From the NCBI GenBank assembly GCA_025656455.1, contig JAHXHS010000050.1:1-38485 (forward strand): DNA of 38,485 bases. The letters are read 5' to 3'. The position numbers were made by a program, and so were the translations under genes. Shown one piece after another: positions 8,862 to 17,213 of this stretch. The notes beneath the pieces were generated by a model that saw only the letters and a list, made by a program, of their open reading frames with translations, was not told the origin of the DNA and searched no databases. The DNA comes from Candidatus Thiodiazotropha sp. (ex Epidulcina cf. delphinae). GTDB lineage: Bacteria; Pseudomonadota; Gammaproteobacteria; Chromatiales; Chromatiaceae. How positions within the stretch are numbered: the first letter of the stretch is position 1; each line of letters opens with the position of its first letter.

Positions 8862-9182
8862 TTATTCGTTATCGTTCGGACCGGGGGTAGCACAATTCCA
8901 ACATATCTCGAACCCGGAATCGACACTCGCACCGCAGACAGGACAGCGCCAGGGCTCTCCCGTAGTGGTGGATGCGTTAAAGAATTGCTCGGTGAGCCGC
9001 TTCGCCCTTGCCAGATCTGAATCCTCCACCACCCAGAGGGTGGGATAGATATTAGCGGGCAACTCCCCCATTGCGCCACTCAGAAAGTCACCCAGAATAA
9101 CCGACGCAATACCCTGTTGATCCAGATAGTCCTTCAACATCTGTGCTTCGACCCGATCGGCCGCCTGATATAGCTCTAACAT
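8862..9182 (-). CDS. DUF2007 protein with C-terminal zinc ribbon
   Basis: 106 residues. The N-terminal 65 residues match the DUF2007 (putative signal transducing) fold: LYQAADRVEAQMLKDYLDQQ, then GIASVILGD and LWVVEDSDLARAKRL. The C-terminal part adds a four-cysteine ribbon, C80-x2-C83 and C94-x2-C97, likely a zinc site. Function is unknown in the family. It is the first gene of the DUF2007-asmA-mutY-yggX run, with its stop overlapping the asmA ribosome binding site. Confidence 0.88.
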   Translation of the reverse strand: MLELYQAADRVEAQMLKDYLDQQGIASVILGDFLSGAMGELPANIYPTLWVVEDSDLARAKRLTEQFFNASTTTGEPWRCPVCGASVDSGFEICWNCATPGPNDNE

Positions 9183-9263
9183 CCGATCTCATCCCCTAAA
9201 GAGCCGCCCGCTATAGGTTACACCACACGAGTTGAGCGGGTTCATTCCCTATTTGTGAACTTA

Positions 9264-9638
9264 TTATTTCACCTGCACACTGCCCTGGGTCTGCCATTTT
9301 CCATCAGCCGTCTGACAAAATCGGTAGGTCCCGCCACCGTTGACCCCACCGGCGAAATGCTTGATTCGCAAATCCCGGCAGTCTTGGCCCTCCAGTTGCA
9401 GGGTATTGAGAACGGTATAGGCGCCCTTGTGTCCCGTGGCAGGATTTTTCCATGCGAATTTTTCGCCATCCTTGCCCTGTTTGAGCGCTTTAGCGGCAGT
9501 CGCCTTGGCCGACGCCCAATCTTCGGCCGTGAAGTACTTTACCGGGGAGAATTCCAGCAACCGCAACCCAAGCGCCTGGACGCCGGTCGCCGCCATCAAA
9601 AACGATAACGGGATCAGGGCAAGATGTCGTCTTTTCAT
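9264..9638 (-). CDS. Exported protein, RT0821/Lpp0805-like surface antigen domain
   Basis: 124 residues with a signal peptide (MKRRHLALIPLSFLMAATGVQA). The mature part has the pattern seen in COG4520-type surface antigens: WKNPATGHKGAYTV, then a cysteine in GQDCRDLRI, glycines, and YRFCQTADGKWQ near the end. The two cysteines could form a disulfide in the periplasm. It stands alone between the DUF2007 gene and a divergent small gene. The biochemical role is unknown. The name is by domain resemblance only. Confidence 0.78.
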   Translation of the reverse strand: MKRRHLALIPLSFLMAATGVQALGLRLLEFSPVKYFTAEDWASAKATAAKALKQGKDGEKFAWKNPATGHKGAYTVLNTLQLEGQDCRDLRIKHFAGGVNGGGTYRFCQTADGKWQTQGSVQVK

Positions 9639-9877
9639 CTGTTGGCTCCTCGATAATATAGATCCACTAATACATAGAGTATATCCTCAAGCCCGGATTG
9701 CCTGGGTGTAATTCCATATAAAACCGAGGGGCGCATGCCTGGCCTGAGTCGGTAGACTTCTTCTCGGGTATGGGAAAAATCGCTTTTCAGCGCATGCCCC
9801 TGGTGGGTTCAACGACTGACCGGATTCCAGCCTTTTTATCCACTCGAATAGGGAAAGAGCCGAAAGAGGAACTCAAG

Positions 9878-10129
9878 ATGCCAATTCACCCTATCACCCT
9901 CGTACTGTTCATGGCGCTCCTTCCTGTCAGCGGCGCATTCGCGGAAAAAGGGGAATCCGTGATGTTCGAGCCGAAACAGCATCCATTCACTCATCTCCCA
10001 CAGGAGACCAAGGAACCCGGTGAGGAGTGCCGGCAACTGGCAAAGCGTATAGAGTCCCTGAAAGGTAAACCGCAACGCAGGCACGCGGCCTTGGAGCGGT
10101 ATCGTCTGACCTGTACCGACAGGCCCTGA
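9878..10129 (+). CDS. Small exported protein, unknown function
   Basis: 83 residues from the ATG at 9878. That start has GAGGA about 8 nt upstream and begins a clean signal peptide (MPIHPITLVLFMALLPVSGAFA); the longer frame from 9770 adds an unlikely leader. The mature part is short and charged, with two cysteines (EECRQL and LTCTDRP) and a basic stretch. I do not recognise a family. It ends 7 bp before the CCA end of the convergent tRNA-Gly. Confidence 0.6.
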   Translation: MPIHPITLVLFMALLPVSGAFAEKGESVMFEPKQHPFTHLPQETKEPGEECRQLAKRIESLKGKPQRRHAALERYRLTCTDRP

Positions 10130-10136
10130 TTGCGTG

Positions 10137-10210
10137 TGGAGCGGGTGATGGGAATCGAACCCACGTTAGTAGCTTGGGAAGCTACAGTTCTACCATTGAA
10201 CTACACCCGC
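10137..10210 (-). tRNA. tRNA-Gly (CCC)
   Basis: 74 nt including encoded CCA. On the minus strand the acceptor is GCGGGTG/CACCCGC, the D-arm contains TTCAATGGTAGAA, the anticodon stem GTAGC/GCTAC holds the loop TTCCCAA, giving anticodon CCC, and the T-arm contains GGTTCGATTCC. It would read the GGG codon. Confidence 0.97.
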
Positions 10211-10285
10211 GTGTAGATTGAGATCGCTGAACAGGGTGGAAAGGTACACTAGCTTCACCCAGACGCGCAAGCACTCCCCGAATCT

Positions 10286-12103
10286 TCATACCAATCCGTC
10301 GCCATAGAGCGAATCGACCGTCTCCCTGCAGTAGTCCAACACCTTCTGGCGCTTGATCTTCATGGTTGGGGTCATCAGCCCGTTGTCGATAGTCCAGGGT
10401 TCCAACAACAGGGCTACCCGGCGGATCTTGGCATACCCCGGAAAATCCCTTAGGGCCATCCTGATGCGTTTCAGCACGGCATTCTGCAGACGCTCGTCAC
10501 CCACGCTCTCCGACTGCGAGGGATCGAGATCGAACTCCTCGGCAAGGCCGTTCCAGAGATCGGGATTGAGCACGACCAAGGCGCCGAGATAGGGCTTGCC
10601 CTCGCCCACTACCATCACCTGCTCGACCAGCGGATCGAGCGCAATGGCCATTTCCATATCCGACGGGGGGATCTTTTCGCCATTCGACAGCACCAGGATA
10701 TCCTTGATCCGCCCGGTGATATGAATATGCCCATCCTCATCGATACGCGCCTGATCGCCGGTGTGCAGCCAACCCTGGGGATCGATCATCTCTGCGGTGG
10801 CGGCATGGTTGTTCCAATAGCCCAACATCATGCCGGGGGTCTTCACCAACAGCTCGTCGTCCTCGCCGATCTTCACGCTGACCCCGCGCAACGGTACGCC
10901 GACGCTCTCCGGCTTGACATTGTGCATCGGATTGACACTGATCACCGGACTGGTCTCCGTCAGCCCGTAACCCTGCAGCATGGGCAGCCCCAGACCGAGA
11001 AAGACCCGCGCGATCTCAGGGGAAATAGCCGCCCCGCCACTGACCGCCACACGCAAACGACCGCCTAATTTGTCGAGTATCCTGCCGGAAACCAGTCTGC
11101 GCAGCAGCGGATGAATCAATAGACCGGGAAACCATCGCCGGCGACCCATGCGATATTCAAACTCCCTGAAACCGACCTTGAGGGCCAGATCGAAGAGCAA
11201 GCGGGCAAAGGCCGGCTTGTTTTTCAACTGCTCCTGCACCCGCGCATAGACCCGCTCGAAGATGCGCGGCACGGCAATGATGGCGGTCGGCCTCACCTGT
11301 TGCAGATCCTCCGCGAGCTGGGGAATCGAACGGGCAAAAGAGACGCAGGAACCGGCCATCATCGGCAGATAGTAGCCGGCCGTCCGCTCAAGCGTATGGG
11401 AGAGTGGAAGAAACGACAGAAAGCTGTCCTGCTGATAACAATCCACCACCGTCAATGAGCCATGCGCAATGGAGAGCATATTCATGTGGCTCAGCATCAC
11501 CCCTTTCGGACGCCCGGTGGTGCCGGAGGTGTAGACAATGGAAGCCAGGCTGTTCGGGTCGGCCTGACGTTTCTTCAAGGGTTCGCCCCGCGCCGGCAGC
11601 CAGCTGTTCGCCTCGCGCACTAGATCGTCTTCCCGCGGACTCGGTTGCTTCTGTGTCTCCAATACCACCACCCGCTGCAGTTGGGGCAGCTCCTCCACTG
11701 CCTCCGCCATCCGGTTCCAGCGGCCGGTATCCTGCACCAGCAACAGCTTTACCGCCGCATCGCGCAATATGTAGGCAATGGCGTCGGCGCGATCGTCCGT
11801 GTACAGGGGCACCACCACCAGCCCCAAAGAGAGCGCCGCCTGATCGAACATCACCCATTCCGGGCTGTTGCGCAACAGGATGGCGACCCGGTCGCCCGGC
11901 TCCAGGTCCTCCCCGGAAAGGGCCTGGCGCCAGCGGGAAACCTGGCGCTCCATGTCGGCCCAGGTTAGTTCATGCCACTGCTTGTCGAGTCGATGATAGT
12001 GGCGGTAGGCCAGGGCATCCGGTGTACGGCGCACCCGCTGAAAAAACAGGCCATCGAGGGTACCCGCCTGCTCCAAAGGTATTAAATCTTCACTCCACTT
12101 CAC
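10286..12103 (-). CDS. Long-chain acyl-CoA synthetase (AMP-forming)
   Basis: Activates fatty acids to acyl-CoA by way of an acyl-adenylate. The ATP-binding P-loop SIVYTSGTTGRPKGVMLSH is intact. The adenine-site motif GYGLTETSPVIS, the hinge region TGDQARIDEDGHIHITGRIKD and the C-terminal lysine region (MKIKRQKVLDYC) are all present, so the enzyme looks active. About 605 residues is usual for the FAA1/FadD15-like group. The frame stays open up to a GTG at 12148, but GGAGG lies 6 nt before the GTG at 12103, so I prefer that start; the family N-terminus (LDGLFFQRVRRTPDALAY) begins shortly after. The gene is divergent from thiS. The fatty acid substrate cannot be told from sequence. Confidence 0.93.
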   Translation of the reverse strand: MKWSEDLIPLEQAGTLDGLFFQRVRRTPDALAYRHYHRLDKQWHELTWADMERQVSRWRQALSGEDLEPGDRVAILLRNSPEWVMFDQAALSLGLVVVPLYTDDRADAIAYILRDAAVKLLLVQDTGRWNRMAEAVEELPQLQRVVVLETQKQPSPREDDLVREANSWLPARGEPLKKRQADPNSLASIVYTSGTTGRPKGVMLSHMNMLSIAHGSLTVVDCYQQDSFLSFLPLSHTLERTAGYYLPMMAGSCVSFARSIPQLAEDLQQVRPTAIIAVPRIFERVYARVQEQLKNKPAFARLLFDLALKVGFREFEYRMGRRRWFPGLLIHPLLRRLVSGRILDKLGGRLRVAVSGGAAISPEIARVFLGLGLPMLQGYGLTETSPVISVNPMHNVKPESVGVPLRGVSVKIGEDDELLVKTPGMMLGYWNNHAATAEMIDPQGWLHTGDQARIDEDGHIHITGRIKDILVLSNGEKIPPSDMEMAIALDPLVEQVMVVGEGKPYLGALVVLNPDLWNGLAEEFDLDPSQSESVGDERLQNAVLKRIRMALRDFPGYAKIRRVALLLEPWTIDNGLMTPTMKIKRQKVLDYCRETVDSLYGDGLV

Positions 12104-12249
12104 ATCTCCCCTCCGGGGCATTTCAGCCGCCTGTGGTGCTGCCGACACAGGACTTCTTAGATTCTTCGCACTACGTACTTTGTCACCTCCAGTTGAGGTA
12201 GAATCCAGGGTTTAACCTTGCTCAAACACCTAACCGAGATCAGACACAG

Positions 12250-12450
12250 ATGCAGATTTACTTAAACGGCGAGGAAAAGCAAATTCCCGACACCCTGGAC
12301 ATGGCGGGCCTGATCGAGCTGCTCGACCTGACTGGAGAGCGGATTGCGGTGGAGGTCAATGAGGCGCTCGTCCCGCGCAGCACCTTTGGCGGACACTGCC
12401 TGCGGGAACGAGACCGCATTGAAATCATTCAGGCCGTAGGCGGAGGCTGA
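12250..12450 (+). CDS. thiS: ThiS sulfur carrier for thiamine thiazole synthesis
   Basis: A ubiquitin-like sulfur carrier of 66 residues, the normal length. It starts MQIYLNGEEKQIP and ends IIQAVGGG; the terminal Gly-Gly is where a thiocarboxylate forms after ThiF adenylation. It passes sulfur to ThiG, whose gene follows 52 bp downstream. No ThiF, ThiH or ThiO gene is in the window, so those partners must be elsewhere. No TPP riboswitch is recognisable upstream. Confidence 0.95.
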   Translation: MQIYLNGEEKQIPDTLDMAGLIELLDLTGERIAVEVNEALVPRSTFGGHCLRERDRIEIIQAVGGG

Positions 12451-12502
12451 TCGTCGCCAATCGCTGATTATCTTTCCAACCGCTATTTCAAGGCCTAAAC
12501 CT

Positions 12503-13297
12503 ATGCCAAACGACACGCAGAAAGACAGCTTCAGTATCGCTGGACACGAATTCACCTCCCGCCTGCTGGTGGGCACCGGAAAATACAAGGACATGCGGGA
12601 GACCCGCCAGGCGATCGACGCCAGCGGCGCTGAGATCGTCACCATCGCGGTGCGCCGCACCAATATCGGCCAGGACCAGGATCAACCCAATATCCTCGAG
12701 GTCCTGCCGCCTGACGAGTATACCTACCTGCCCAACACCGCCGGCTGCTATGACGCCAAGACCGCTGTGCGCACCTGCCGTCTGGCAAGGGAGCTATTGG
12801 ATGGCCATAACCTGGTTAAACTGGAAGTGCTGGGTGACGAGAAGACCCTGTTCCCGGACGTGGTGCAGACCCTGGAAGCGGCCGAAACACTGATCAAGGA
12901 CGGTTTCGATGTCATGGTCTACACCAATGATGACCCGATCATGGCCAAACGCCTGGAGGAGACGGGCTGTGTTGCGGTGATGCCCTTGGCAGCCCCGATC
13001 GGTTCCGGCCTGGGCATTCGCAACCGTCTCAACATCCGCACCATCGTTGAAAACGCCAAGGTGCCGATCCTGGTGGATGCCGGCGTGGGCACCGCATCGG
13101 ACGCCGCCGTGGCAATGGAGCTGGGCTGCGACGGGGTGCTCATGAATACCGCCATCGCCGCCGCCCAGAACCCGCTTCTGATGGCCTCGGCGATGAAAAA
13201 GGCGATCCAGGCCGGCCGGGAGGCCTATCTTGCCGGCCGAATGCCGGCCAAGCGCTTTGCCTCAGCCTCATCGCCCATAGAGGGACTATTCTTCTAA
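12503..13297 (+). CDS. thiG: Thiazole synthase ThiG
   Basis: Forms the thiazole phosphate ring from deoxyxylulose 5-phosphate, a glycine imine and sulfur from ThiS. 264 residues in a TIM barrel. Key features: FTSRLLVGTGKY near the N-terminus, the Schiff-base lysine about residue 106 in NLVKLEVLGD, LPNTAGCYDAKTAVR, and the phosphate-binding glycines in PIGSGLGIRNR and VDAGVGTASDAA. Full length and intact. Pairing with thiS and trmB downstream is common in gammaproteobacteria. Confidence 0.97.
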   Translation: MPNDTQKDSFSIAGHEFTSRLLVGTGKYKDMRETRQAIDASGAEIVTIAVRRTNIGQDQDQPNILEVLPPDEYTYLPNTAGCYDAKTAVRTCRLARELLDGHNLVKLEVLGDEKTLFPDVVQTLEAAETLIKDGFDVMVYTNDDPIMAKRLEETGCVAVMPLAAPIGSGLGIRNRLNIRTIVENAKVPILVDAGVGTASDAAVAMELGCDGVLMNTAIAAAQNPLLMASAMKKAIQAGREAYLAGRMPAKRFASASSPIEGLFF

Positions 13298-13372
13298 CGG
13301 CCAATTTTTAATTATGAATTATGAATTTCGGTGTTCGCATCGCTCACGGCTATTTTTTAACCTGGCAACCAA

Positions 13373-13512
13373 CTATATCGTGTTCAGGGTTTCACTAACA
13401 TTTTGATATTTTCAAGGATAGGCCGCCGTGTGCCTGCCTACAGACGGCGTTATCAAAACTTGCGGTTGATGCCTTGCCGTAGGCAGGTACACGGCGGCTG
13501 AACACGATATAG
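13373..13512. repeat. Inverted-repeat element between thiG and trmB
   Basis: Two nested inverted repeats. The outer arms are perfect over 15 bp: CTATATCGTGTTCAG (13373-13387) and its complement (13498-13512). The inner arms of about 21 bp (13421-13441 and 13479-13499) differ at two positions and contain GCCGCCGTGT and CTGCCTAC. A further AT-rich inverted pair lies outside, TAATTATGAATTATGAAT near 13308-13325 against its near-complement at 13560-13577. This is not coding and looks like a MITE or a small palindromic mobile repeat filling the 285-bp gap. Confidence 0.75.
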
Positions 13513-13582
13513 ATTCAAAAACCCTGTGCGCAGCACACACATACCATTCAAAATTCAACATTCATAATTCAAAATTATCCCC

Positions 13583-14281
13583 ATGACCCAGCTCCACCAC
13601 AAACCACATCGCCCCATTCGCAGCTATGTCCTGCGACAGGGACGTATGACTGAAGGACAGCAACGCGCCTTTGATGAACTCTGGCCTCGATATGGATTGA
13701 ATCTGGGCGCCGAACGACTCAAGCTTTACCAGCTGTTCGGCAACCACAATCCTGTCACCCTGGAGATCGGCTTCGGTAACGGTGAGGCGCTGAACCTGAT
13801 GGCGGCGGAACACCCCGAACAGAACTTTCTCGGTATCGAAGTGCATCGCCCCGGGGTCGGCCACTTGATGATCAAGCTGGCCGAGCAACAGAGTCATAAT
13901 GTCAAAATCCTGCAAACCGATGCCATGGAGCTGCTGCGGCGCCACTTGGATGTCGCCAGCCTCTGCCGCATCCTGCTCTACTTTCCCGACCCGTGGCATA
14001 AAAGAAAACACCACAAGCGCCGAATCGTTCAGGCTGAATTTGCCGAACTGGCCTACCAAACCCTCGGCCCCGGCGGTCTCCTGCACATGGCCACCGATTG
14101 GCAGGACTACGCCAAACAGATGATGGCCGTGCTCTCAGGCCATCCAGGCTTTATCAACCAGGCAGGCAGCGGAAAATTCTCACCCCGCCCGGAGAGTCGT
14201 CCGCTGACAAAATTTGAACAGCGAGGGGAACGACTGGGACATGGCGTATGGGATCTCTTGTTCGAGCGAAAGGGCTTATGA
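13583..14281 (+). CDS. trmB: tRNA (guanine-N7)-methyltransferase TrmB
   Basis: Methylates G46 in the variable loop of tRNAs with S-adenosylmethionine. 232 residues. The N-terminal IRSYVLRQGRMTEGQQRAFDELWP is characteristic of the family. The SAM site is TLEIGFGNGEALN (about 59-71), and the RNA/active-site stretch is LYFPDPWHKRKHHKRRI. No clear ribosome binding site precedes the ATG, and the repeat element ends almost at the start codon, so native upstream signals may have been displaced. The stop overlaps the next start (ATGA), so fetA is translationally coupled. Confidence 0.96.
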   Translation: MTQLHHKPHRPIRSYVLRQGRMTEGQQRAFDELWPRYGLNLGAERLKLYQLFGNHNPVTLEIGFGNGEALNLMAAEHPEQNFLGIEVHRPGVGHLMIKLAEQQSHNVKILQTDAMELLRRHLDVASLCRILLYFPDPWHKRKHHKRRIVQAEFAELAYQTLGPGGLLHMATDWQDYAKQMMAVLSGHPGFINQAGSGKFSPRPESRPLTKFEQRGERLGHGVWDLLFERKGL

Positions 14282-14871
14282 GCAGCCTGACGCTCAAACA
14301 ATTCCACTCCCCTTTGCTGGCGCCGTTCGATCTTCATCTCCCCGCCGGGGAATGCACCACCCTCAGCGGCCCGTCCGGATGTGGTAAAACCCGCCTGCTC
14401 CGGGCAGTGGCGGATCTCGATCCGCATCAAGGCGAGGCTTGGTTGGATGAGCGGGAGAAGCAGACATTCTCAGGTCCCGAATGGCGCCACCACGTCGGAC
14501 TGCTATTGGCAGAGAGCGCATGGTGGAGCGAACGGGTAGGAGACCATTTCAATACCATAGACCAGGACCTGTTAACGGACCTGGACCTGCCGGTCGAATC
14601 AACAGCGTGGGAGATCAGCCGGCTCTCAAGCGGAGAAAGACAGCGACTTGCACTGATCAGGCTACTCACCAACCGCCCCCAGGTACTGCTCCTGGATGAA
14701 CCCACCGCCAACCTGGATGCAAGCAACATTGGAAAGGTCGAGCAGCTTATCGAATCATGGCGCAAAAAACACCAAACAGCGGTGCTCTGGATCACCCATG
14801 ACACGGCCCAGCAAAAACGCATAGGCGAGCACCACCGGCAGATCGAATCGGGGCAACTGAGAGAACTTTGA
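14278..14871 (+). CDS. fetA: Iron-export-type ABC transporter ATP-binding protein (FetA/YbbL-like)
   Basis: 197 residues forming one small ABC ATPase. Walker A is GPSGCGKT (31-38), the signature LSSGERQRLAL (116-126), Walker B VLLLDEPTANLD (D140, E141), and the switch His lies in LWITHD. The ATG at 14278 overlaps the trmB stop by 4 bp; the upstream in-frame ATG at 14248 would lie inside trmB and is less likely. The next gene encodes a FetB-like permease with another 4-bp overlap. In E. coli FetAB lowers iron under oxidative stress. That substrate is known for the family, not shown here. Confidence 0.88.
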   Translation: MSSLTLKQFHSPLLAPFDLHLPAGECTTLSGPSGCGKTRLLRAVADLDPHQGEAWLDEREKQTFSGPEWRHHVGLLLAESAWWSERVGDHFNTIDQDLLTDLDLPVESTAWEISRLSSGERQRLALIRLLTNRPQVLLLDEPTANLDASNIGKVEQLIESWRKKHQTAVLWITHDTAQQKRIGEHHRQIESGQLREL

Positions 14872-15674
14872 TGACACTGATTCTACTCACCCCCCTGGAC
14901 CTCTTCCTAGCCGCTGTCCTGGTGCTGGCCCTGGCCCTGCTTTCGTTTCGACTCTCCCTCGGCATAGAGCGCCAGCTGCTGATCGCGGCCCTGCGCACGG
15001 TGATCCAGCTAAGCCTGCTGGGTCTGGTGCTGAAGTTCCTGTTCGTTCAATCCCACCCCTTGCTGATCGCCTTGCTGGCGCTGTTTATGCTGCTGGTGGC
15101 CGGCTACGAGGTAATGGCGCGGCAGCAGCGGCGCTTCATCGGCTTCTGGGGCATGGGGGTCGGCACCCTCTCCATGTTCATCTCTTCTTTCACGGTTACC
15201 TTGCTGGCATTGACCGTCATCATCCAGGCCGAACCCTGGTATTCGGTGCAGTACCTGATCCCTCTGCTCGGCATGTTGCTGGGCAACACCATGTCCGGGG
15301 TTGCCATCGCCCTGGATAACCTGACCCACAACGCCTGGCAGCAACGGCACGAGATCGAGGCGCGTCTGTTGTTGGGCCATCTCTGGGACGAGGCTATCCG
15401 TGAAATCCGCCGCACTGCGTTGCGCAGCGGACTGATACCGATCATCAACGCCATGGCTGCGGCTGGCGTGGTCAGTCTACCGGGTATGATGACCGGCCAG
15501 ATCCTCGCCGGCGCCCCTCCCTTCGAAGCGAGCAAGTATCAAATCCTGATCATGCTGCTGATCGCGGCAGGGACCGGATTCGGCGCCACGGCGGCGGTCT
15601 GGATCGGCTCCAAACATCTGTTTGACGAACGCGAGCGATTACGCCTCGACCGTCTCAGCCCACCCAAGGAGTAA
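14868..15674 (+). CDS. fetB: Iron-export-type ABC transporter permease (FetB/YbbM-like)
   Basis: 268 residues, mostly hydrophobic, with about seven membrane segments. Conserved family stretches include LRTVIQLSLLG near the N-terminus, LIPLLGMLLGNTMSGVAIAL in the middle, and GVVSLPGMMTGQILAGAPP with QILIMLLIAAGTG towards the end. Partner of the ATPase encoded just upstream (4-bp overlap). Metal specificity is inferred from family membership only. Confidence 0.9.
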   Translation: MMTLILLTPLDLFLAAVLVLALALLSFRLSLGIERQLLIAALRTVIQLSLLGLVLKFLFVQSHPLLIALLALFMLLVAGYEVMARQQRRFIGFWGMGVGTLSMFISSFTVTLLALTVIIQAEPWYSVQYLIPLLGMLLGNTMSGVAIALDNLTHNAWQQRHEIEARLLLGHLWDEAIREIRRTALRSGLIPIINAMAAAGVVSLPGMMTGQILAGAPPFEASKYQILIMLLIAAGTGFGATAAVWIGSKHLFDERERLRLDRLSPPKE

Positions 15675-15720
15675 ACACATCCACAGCCGTTTTCAGACAG
15701 TCGTAAAAAGGGGCTCTCAG

Positions 15721-15945
15721 TCAGGAGACCTCTCGCGCACCACGAATCAGTTTGATGATCAGCAGGATCACAGGCGCACCATGCATAAACAGGTCGAAGA
15801 TATCCATGGGTCGGTGCAGTGCGCCACTGGCCAACATCTTAAGCTTTTCCCACAGGTGAGGTTCAGGGACGAACGGCGCCAACGCCAACACGACCGCGGC
15901 CAGAGCGATAATGTGCAAAGGGATTCTATCGAGCCAGGAAAACAT
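15721..15945 (-). CDS. Small inner-membrane protein (often labelled RND transporter)
   Basis: 74 residues from ATG 15943-15945; the frame could extend to a GTG at 15966, inside the preceding gene. It has an N-terminal membrane segment (IPLHIIALAAVVLALAPFVP), the conserved PHLWEKLKMLASG and PMDIFDLFMHG, and a second hydrophobic segment APVILLIIKLI. Homologous short proteins are widespread in gammaproteobacteria and carry an 'RND transporter' label, but this protein is far too small to be a pump. It starts 2 bp after the macrodomain gene stop on the same strand. Function unknown. Confidence 0.7.
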   Translation of the reverse strand: MFSWLDRIPLHIIALAAVVLALAPFVPEPHLWEKLKMLASGALHRPMDIFDLFMHGAPVILLIIKLIRGAREVS

Positions 15946-15947
15946 GG

Positions 15948-16460
15948 TCACATATCCGCTAGGCACTCGGGACAGAGAGTATGATACAGCTCAGCGTCAT
16001 CCCGGCTGAAACAGCAAGCGATAATCTCCTCAAACCTATCATTCCAGTTTCGCATGACGGCCAGGGCTACTTCGGTGGCCCGCCGTTTTGGATAGCCATA
16101 GACACCGGTACTGATTGCTGGAAAGGCTATCGAGCGAAAACCCTTTTCCGCCGCCAAGCTAAGGCTGTTTTCATAACAGGCGCGCAATAGCCCGGACTCG
16201 CCATGTTCACCCCCATGCCAGACCGGCCCCACCGTGTGGATGATCCATTTCGCTGACAGATTGAATCCAGGGGTCAGCCTGACCTCGCCGGTGGGGCATC
16301 CACCCAACGTCCTGCAATAGTCAAGCAATTCAGGCCCGGCCGCATGGTGGATGGCGCCGTCGACACCACCCCCGCCCAACAGGGAGGAATTGGCGGCATT
16401 CACGATCACATCCACTTCCAGTCGGGTAATGTCTGCCGTTACAATACATATACGACTCAT
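15948..16460 (-). CDS. Macrodomain ADP-ribose hydrolase (YmdB-like)
   Basis: A 170-residue single macrodomain. The ADP-ribose pocket is evident: IVTADITRLEVDVIVNAANSS, the catalytic-loop glycines LLGGGGVDGAIHHAAG, and the phosphate loop FPAISTGVYGYP. Family members remove O-acetyl-ADP-ribose or mono-ADP-ribose from proteins; YmdB also affects RNase III in E. coli. The start codon abuts a 318-bp palindromic element. On the minus strand AGGA from the end of that element lies about 9 nt before the ATG and may act as the ribosome binding site. Confidence 0.92.
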   Translation of the reverse strand: MSRICIVTADITRLEVDVIVNAANSSLLGGGGVDGAIHHAAGPELLDYCRTLGGCPTGEVRLTPGFNLSAKWIIHTVGPVWHGGEHGESGLLRACYENSLSLAAEKGFRSIAFPAISTGVYGYPKRRATEVALAVMRNWNDRFEEIIACCFSRDDAELYHTLCPECLADM

Positions 16461-16461
16461 A

Positions 16462-16779
16462 GTGTAGTGTCCTATACTGTTTGACGTTTTCAGAGGCCCA
16501 CAAATGACTCAAGACGCCCCGCAGGAAGTGCCCTTGGGGTGCAAGGCGCAGACCGCAGTCAATGGTTGCCCCATTAACAAGGGCTGCAACGCAGGATTGA
16601 GTCATTTGCGGGCCTCCCTTCGGGCGCGGCGAGAAGCCATCATCCGCGTTGTTGCGTTGCTTGGAAAGGGCGCGCCATTCCCTGCACAACGCGCCTAGCA
16701 CCCCAAGGGCACTTCCTACGGGGCGCGGCTGATGGCTTCTCGCCACGCTGAAAACGTCAAACAGTATAGGACACTACAC
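16462..16779. mobile_element. 318-bp MITE-like element with about 34-bp terminal inverted repeats
   Basis: Its ends are near-perfect inverted repeats: GTGTAGTGTCCTATACTGTT continuing through GACGTTTTCAG on the left, and CTGAAAACGTCAAACAGTAT followed by AGGACACTACAC on the right. The element is flanked by TA on both sides (16460-16461 and 16780-16781). Inside are nested inverted repeats: AAATGACTCAA against TTGAGTCATTT, AAGTGCCCTTGGGGTGC against GCACCCCAAGGGCACTT, and GAGAAGCCATCAT against GATGGCTTCTC. No transposase is encoded. TA flanks suggest an IS630/Tc1-type helper transposase (inference). Confidence 0.85.
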
Positions 16780-16793
16780 TAGATATCGCCTGC

Positions 16794-17123
16794 ATGTCAT
16801 ATTCAACCCTCAATCTACTGCTGATTCTTATGTTGCTGATCTGGTTTTGGCGCGACAGCCTGCGTGTACGCGAGAATGCGATCCGTGTCAGTCGTAGCGC
16901 TTGTCAAAGTCACGGCGTGCAGTTTCTCGACCAGACCGTGGCCCTGCATCGACTGGGACTGCGTTGGGTTCGTAGCGGCCTGAAACTGCGTCGTGTCTAT
17001 GAATTCGACTATAGCCTGGAAGGCTCAGGTCGTCGAACCGGCTATGTGGTGATGATGGGAACGCAGAATGTCAGTCTTCATATTGACCTGCCGGAACAGA
17101 GAGTGGAACCCGGCGTTGATTGA
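16794..17123 (+). CDS. DUF3301 family protein, membrane-anchored
   Basis: 109 residues. An N-terminal membrane helix (LNLLLILMLLIWFW) is followed by the family core: RDSLRVRENAIRVSRSACQ, GVQFLDQTVALHRLGLRW, KLRRVYEFDYSLEGSGRRTG and the C-terminal YVVMMG. Function unknown. The ATG stands 12 bp after the TA flank of the 318-bp element, and no good ribosome binding site is visible, so expression signals may lie in that element. Confidence 0.85.
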   Translation: MSYSTLNLLLILMLLIWFWRDSLRVRENAIRVSRSACQSHGVQFLDQTVALHRLGLRWVRSGLKLRRVYEFDYSLEGSGRRTGYVVMMGTQNVSLHIDLPEQRVEPGVD

Positions 17124-17213
17124 CGAAATAGGCATTGAGAAACACGCTGCCCGCATGATCGTGCGATGAATCAAACCGCCTCATCACATCGAAACAAGTG
17201 TGGGGTAACGTAT

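Noticed and set aside
11404..12201. 265-codon plus-strand frame opposite the acyl-CoA synthetase
   Set aside because: Pro/Arg/Ser-rich shadow of a GC-rich gene; the other strand has all motifs of the enzyme.
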